From the NCBI GenBank assembly GCA_910587305.1, contig CAJUKV010000100.1, positions 1 through 6,005 of the forward strand: a DNA stretch of 6,005 nucleotides, read 5' to 3'. The notes under the pieces were generated by a model. That model searched no databases. It was given only the letters and a program-made list of their open reading frames with translations, and was not told the origin of the DNA. This document shows positions 5,747 to 6,005 of this stretch, one piece after another. The stretch's first letter is position 1. The number at the start of each line of letters is the position of its first letter. The translations under genes and the position numbers were made by a program. The stretch comes from an uncultured Lachnospiraceae bacterium (GTDB lineage Bacteria > Bacillota > Clostridia > Lachnospirales > Lachnospiraceae).

Positions 5747-5792
5747 AAAAGAAAGAGAAATACAGTGCTTTCGCTGTATTTCTCTTTCTTTT
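5747..5792 (-). terminator. Hairpin terminator downstream of tRNA-Leu
   Basis: Perfect 19-bp inverted repeat (5747-5765 and 5774-5792) with an 8-base loop, seven bases beyond the tRNA-Leu 3' end. On the minus strand the stem's 3' arm ends in CTTTCTTTT, which can act as the U-rich tract. The stem is symmetric enough to work in both directions. Confidence 0.75.
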
Positions 5793-5798
5793 CATTCA

Positions 5799-5884
5799 TG
5801 CCGGCGACCGGAATCGAACCGGTACGGGAGATTAGTCCCGCAGGATTTTAAGTCCTGTGCGTCTGCCTGTTCCGCCACGCCGGC
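5799..5884 (-). tRNA. tRNA-Leu (anticodon UAA)
   Basis: The minus strand folds as an 86-base class II tRNA. The acceptor stem is GCCGGCG with CGCCGGC and the discriminator is A. The anticodon stem CAGGA/TCCTG holds the loop CTTAAAA, giving anticodon UAA. A long variable arm has stem CGGGA/TCCCG, and the T arm contains GGTTCGATTCC. Leucine is supported by the anticodon, long variable arm and A discriminator. No CCA is encoded, so the 3' end must be added by tRNA nucleotidyltransferase. Confidence 0.97.
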
Positions 5885-5942
5885 AGGTCAATCCAACATT
5901 CCCGCATCTCGCAGGACAGCTAACAGATTCATGATTGACTCC

Positions 5943-6005
5943 TGGGACCTATAGGACTCGAACCTATGACCCTCTGCTTGTAAGGCAGATGCTCTCCCAG
6001 CTGAG
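5943..6005 (-). tRNA. tRNA-Val (anticodon UAC), 5' end outside the window
   Basis: 63 bases of a tRNA are present from within the D arm (CTCAGCTGGGAGAG) to the discriminator A. The anticodon stem TCTGC/GCAGA encloses CTTACAA, giving anticodon UAC (Val). The T arm is ATAGG-TTCGAGT-CCTAT, and the 3' acceptor strand is AGGTCCC. About 10 bases of the 5' end lie beyond the window edge. CCA is not encoded. It sits 58 bp upstream of tRNA-Leu and is probably co-transcribed with it. Confidence 0.95.

Noticed and set aside
5739..5954. 71-codon plus-strand ORF with the segment RRPESNRYGRLVPQDFKSC
   Set aside because: It is the antisense translation of tRNA-Leu and its terminator, a well-known source of spurious protein annotations.

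Overview
The window looks like a chromosomal segment of a low-to-moderate GC Firmicute, most likely class Clostridia and plausibly Lachnospiraceae. This rests on strong AGGAGG-type ribosome binding sites, rho-independent terminators, tRNA genes without an encoded CCA, a clostridial-style oligopeptide ABC transporter operon and two uncharacterised families (DUF3737, DUF3781) common in such genomes. All were recognised by eye; no database search was run. Every convincing gene is on the minus strand, so the window reads biologically from right to left.

Right end (6005 to about 5747): the 3' part of a tRNA-Val(UAC), a complete tRNA-Leu(UAA), then a 19-bp perfect hairpin that ends the tRNA transcript. 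Next (5697 to 4371): a small DUF3781-type protein, a 135-bp gap carrying five exact 13-bp-period tandem repeats, a DUF3737 parallel beta-helix-like protein, and a GC-rich hairpin with a seven-T tract that ends this unit.

Middle (4370 to 4121): the regulatory region of the opp operon. It holds a candidate CodY-like box, a 17-bp palindrome next to the -35, a TTGACA/TAAAGT promoter whose -10 lies inside a triplicated 8-bp repeat, and a well-initiated 23-codon ORF for a small cationic peptide. A hairpin covers the stop codon of that ORF just before the oppB ribosome binding site.

Left two thirds (4120 to 94): oppB-oppC-oppD-oppF, two permeases and two ATPases of a complete peptide importer core, tightly packed (oppD and oppF overlap by 8 bp). 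The substrate-binding protein OppA is not in the window. A short ORF open to the left edge (57 to 1) cannot be identified.

If the genes work together as laid out, the opp transcript first makes the tiny peptide and then the importer. The peptide could be a cis-acting leader that tunes oppB translation or, more speculatively, a secreted signal retrieved by the importer. This leader is the most interesting part of the window. The transporter genes themselves are ordinary.
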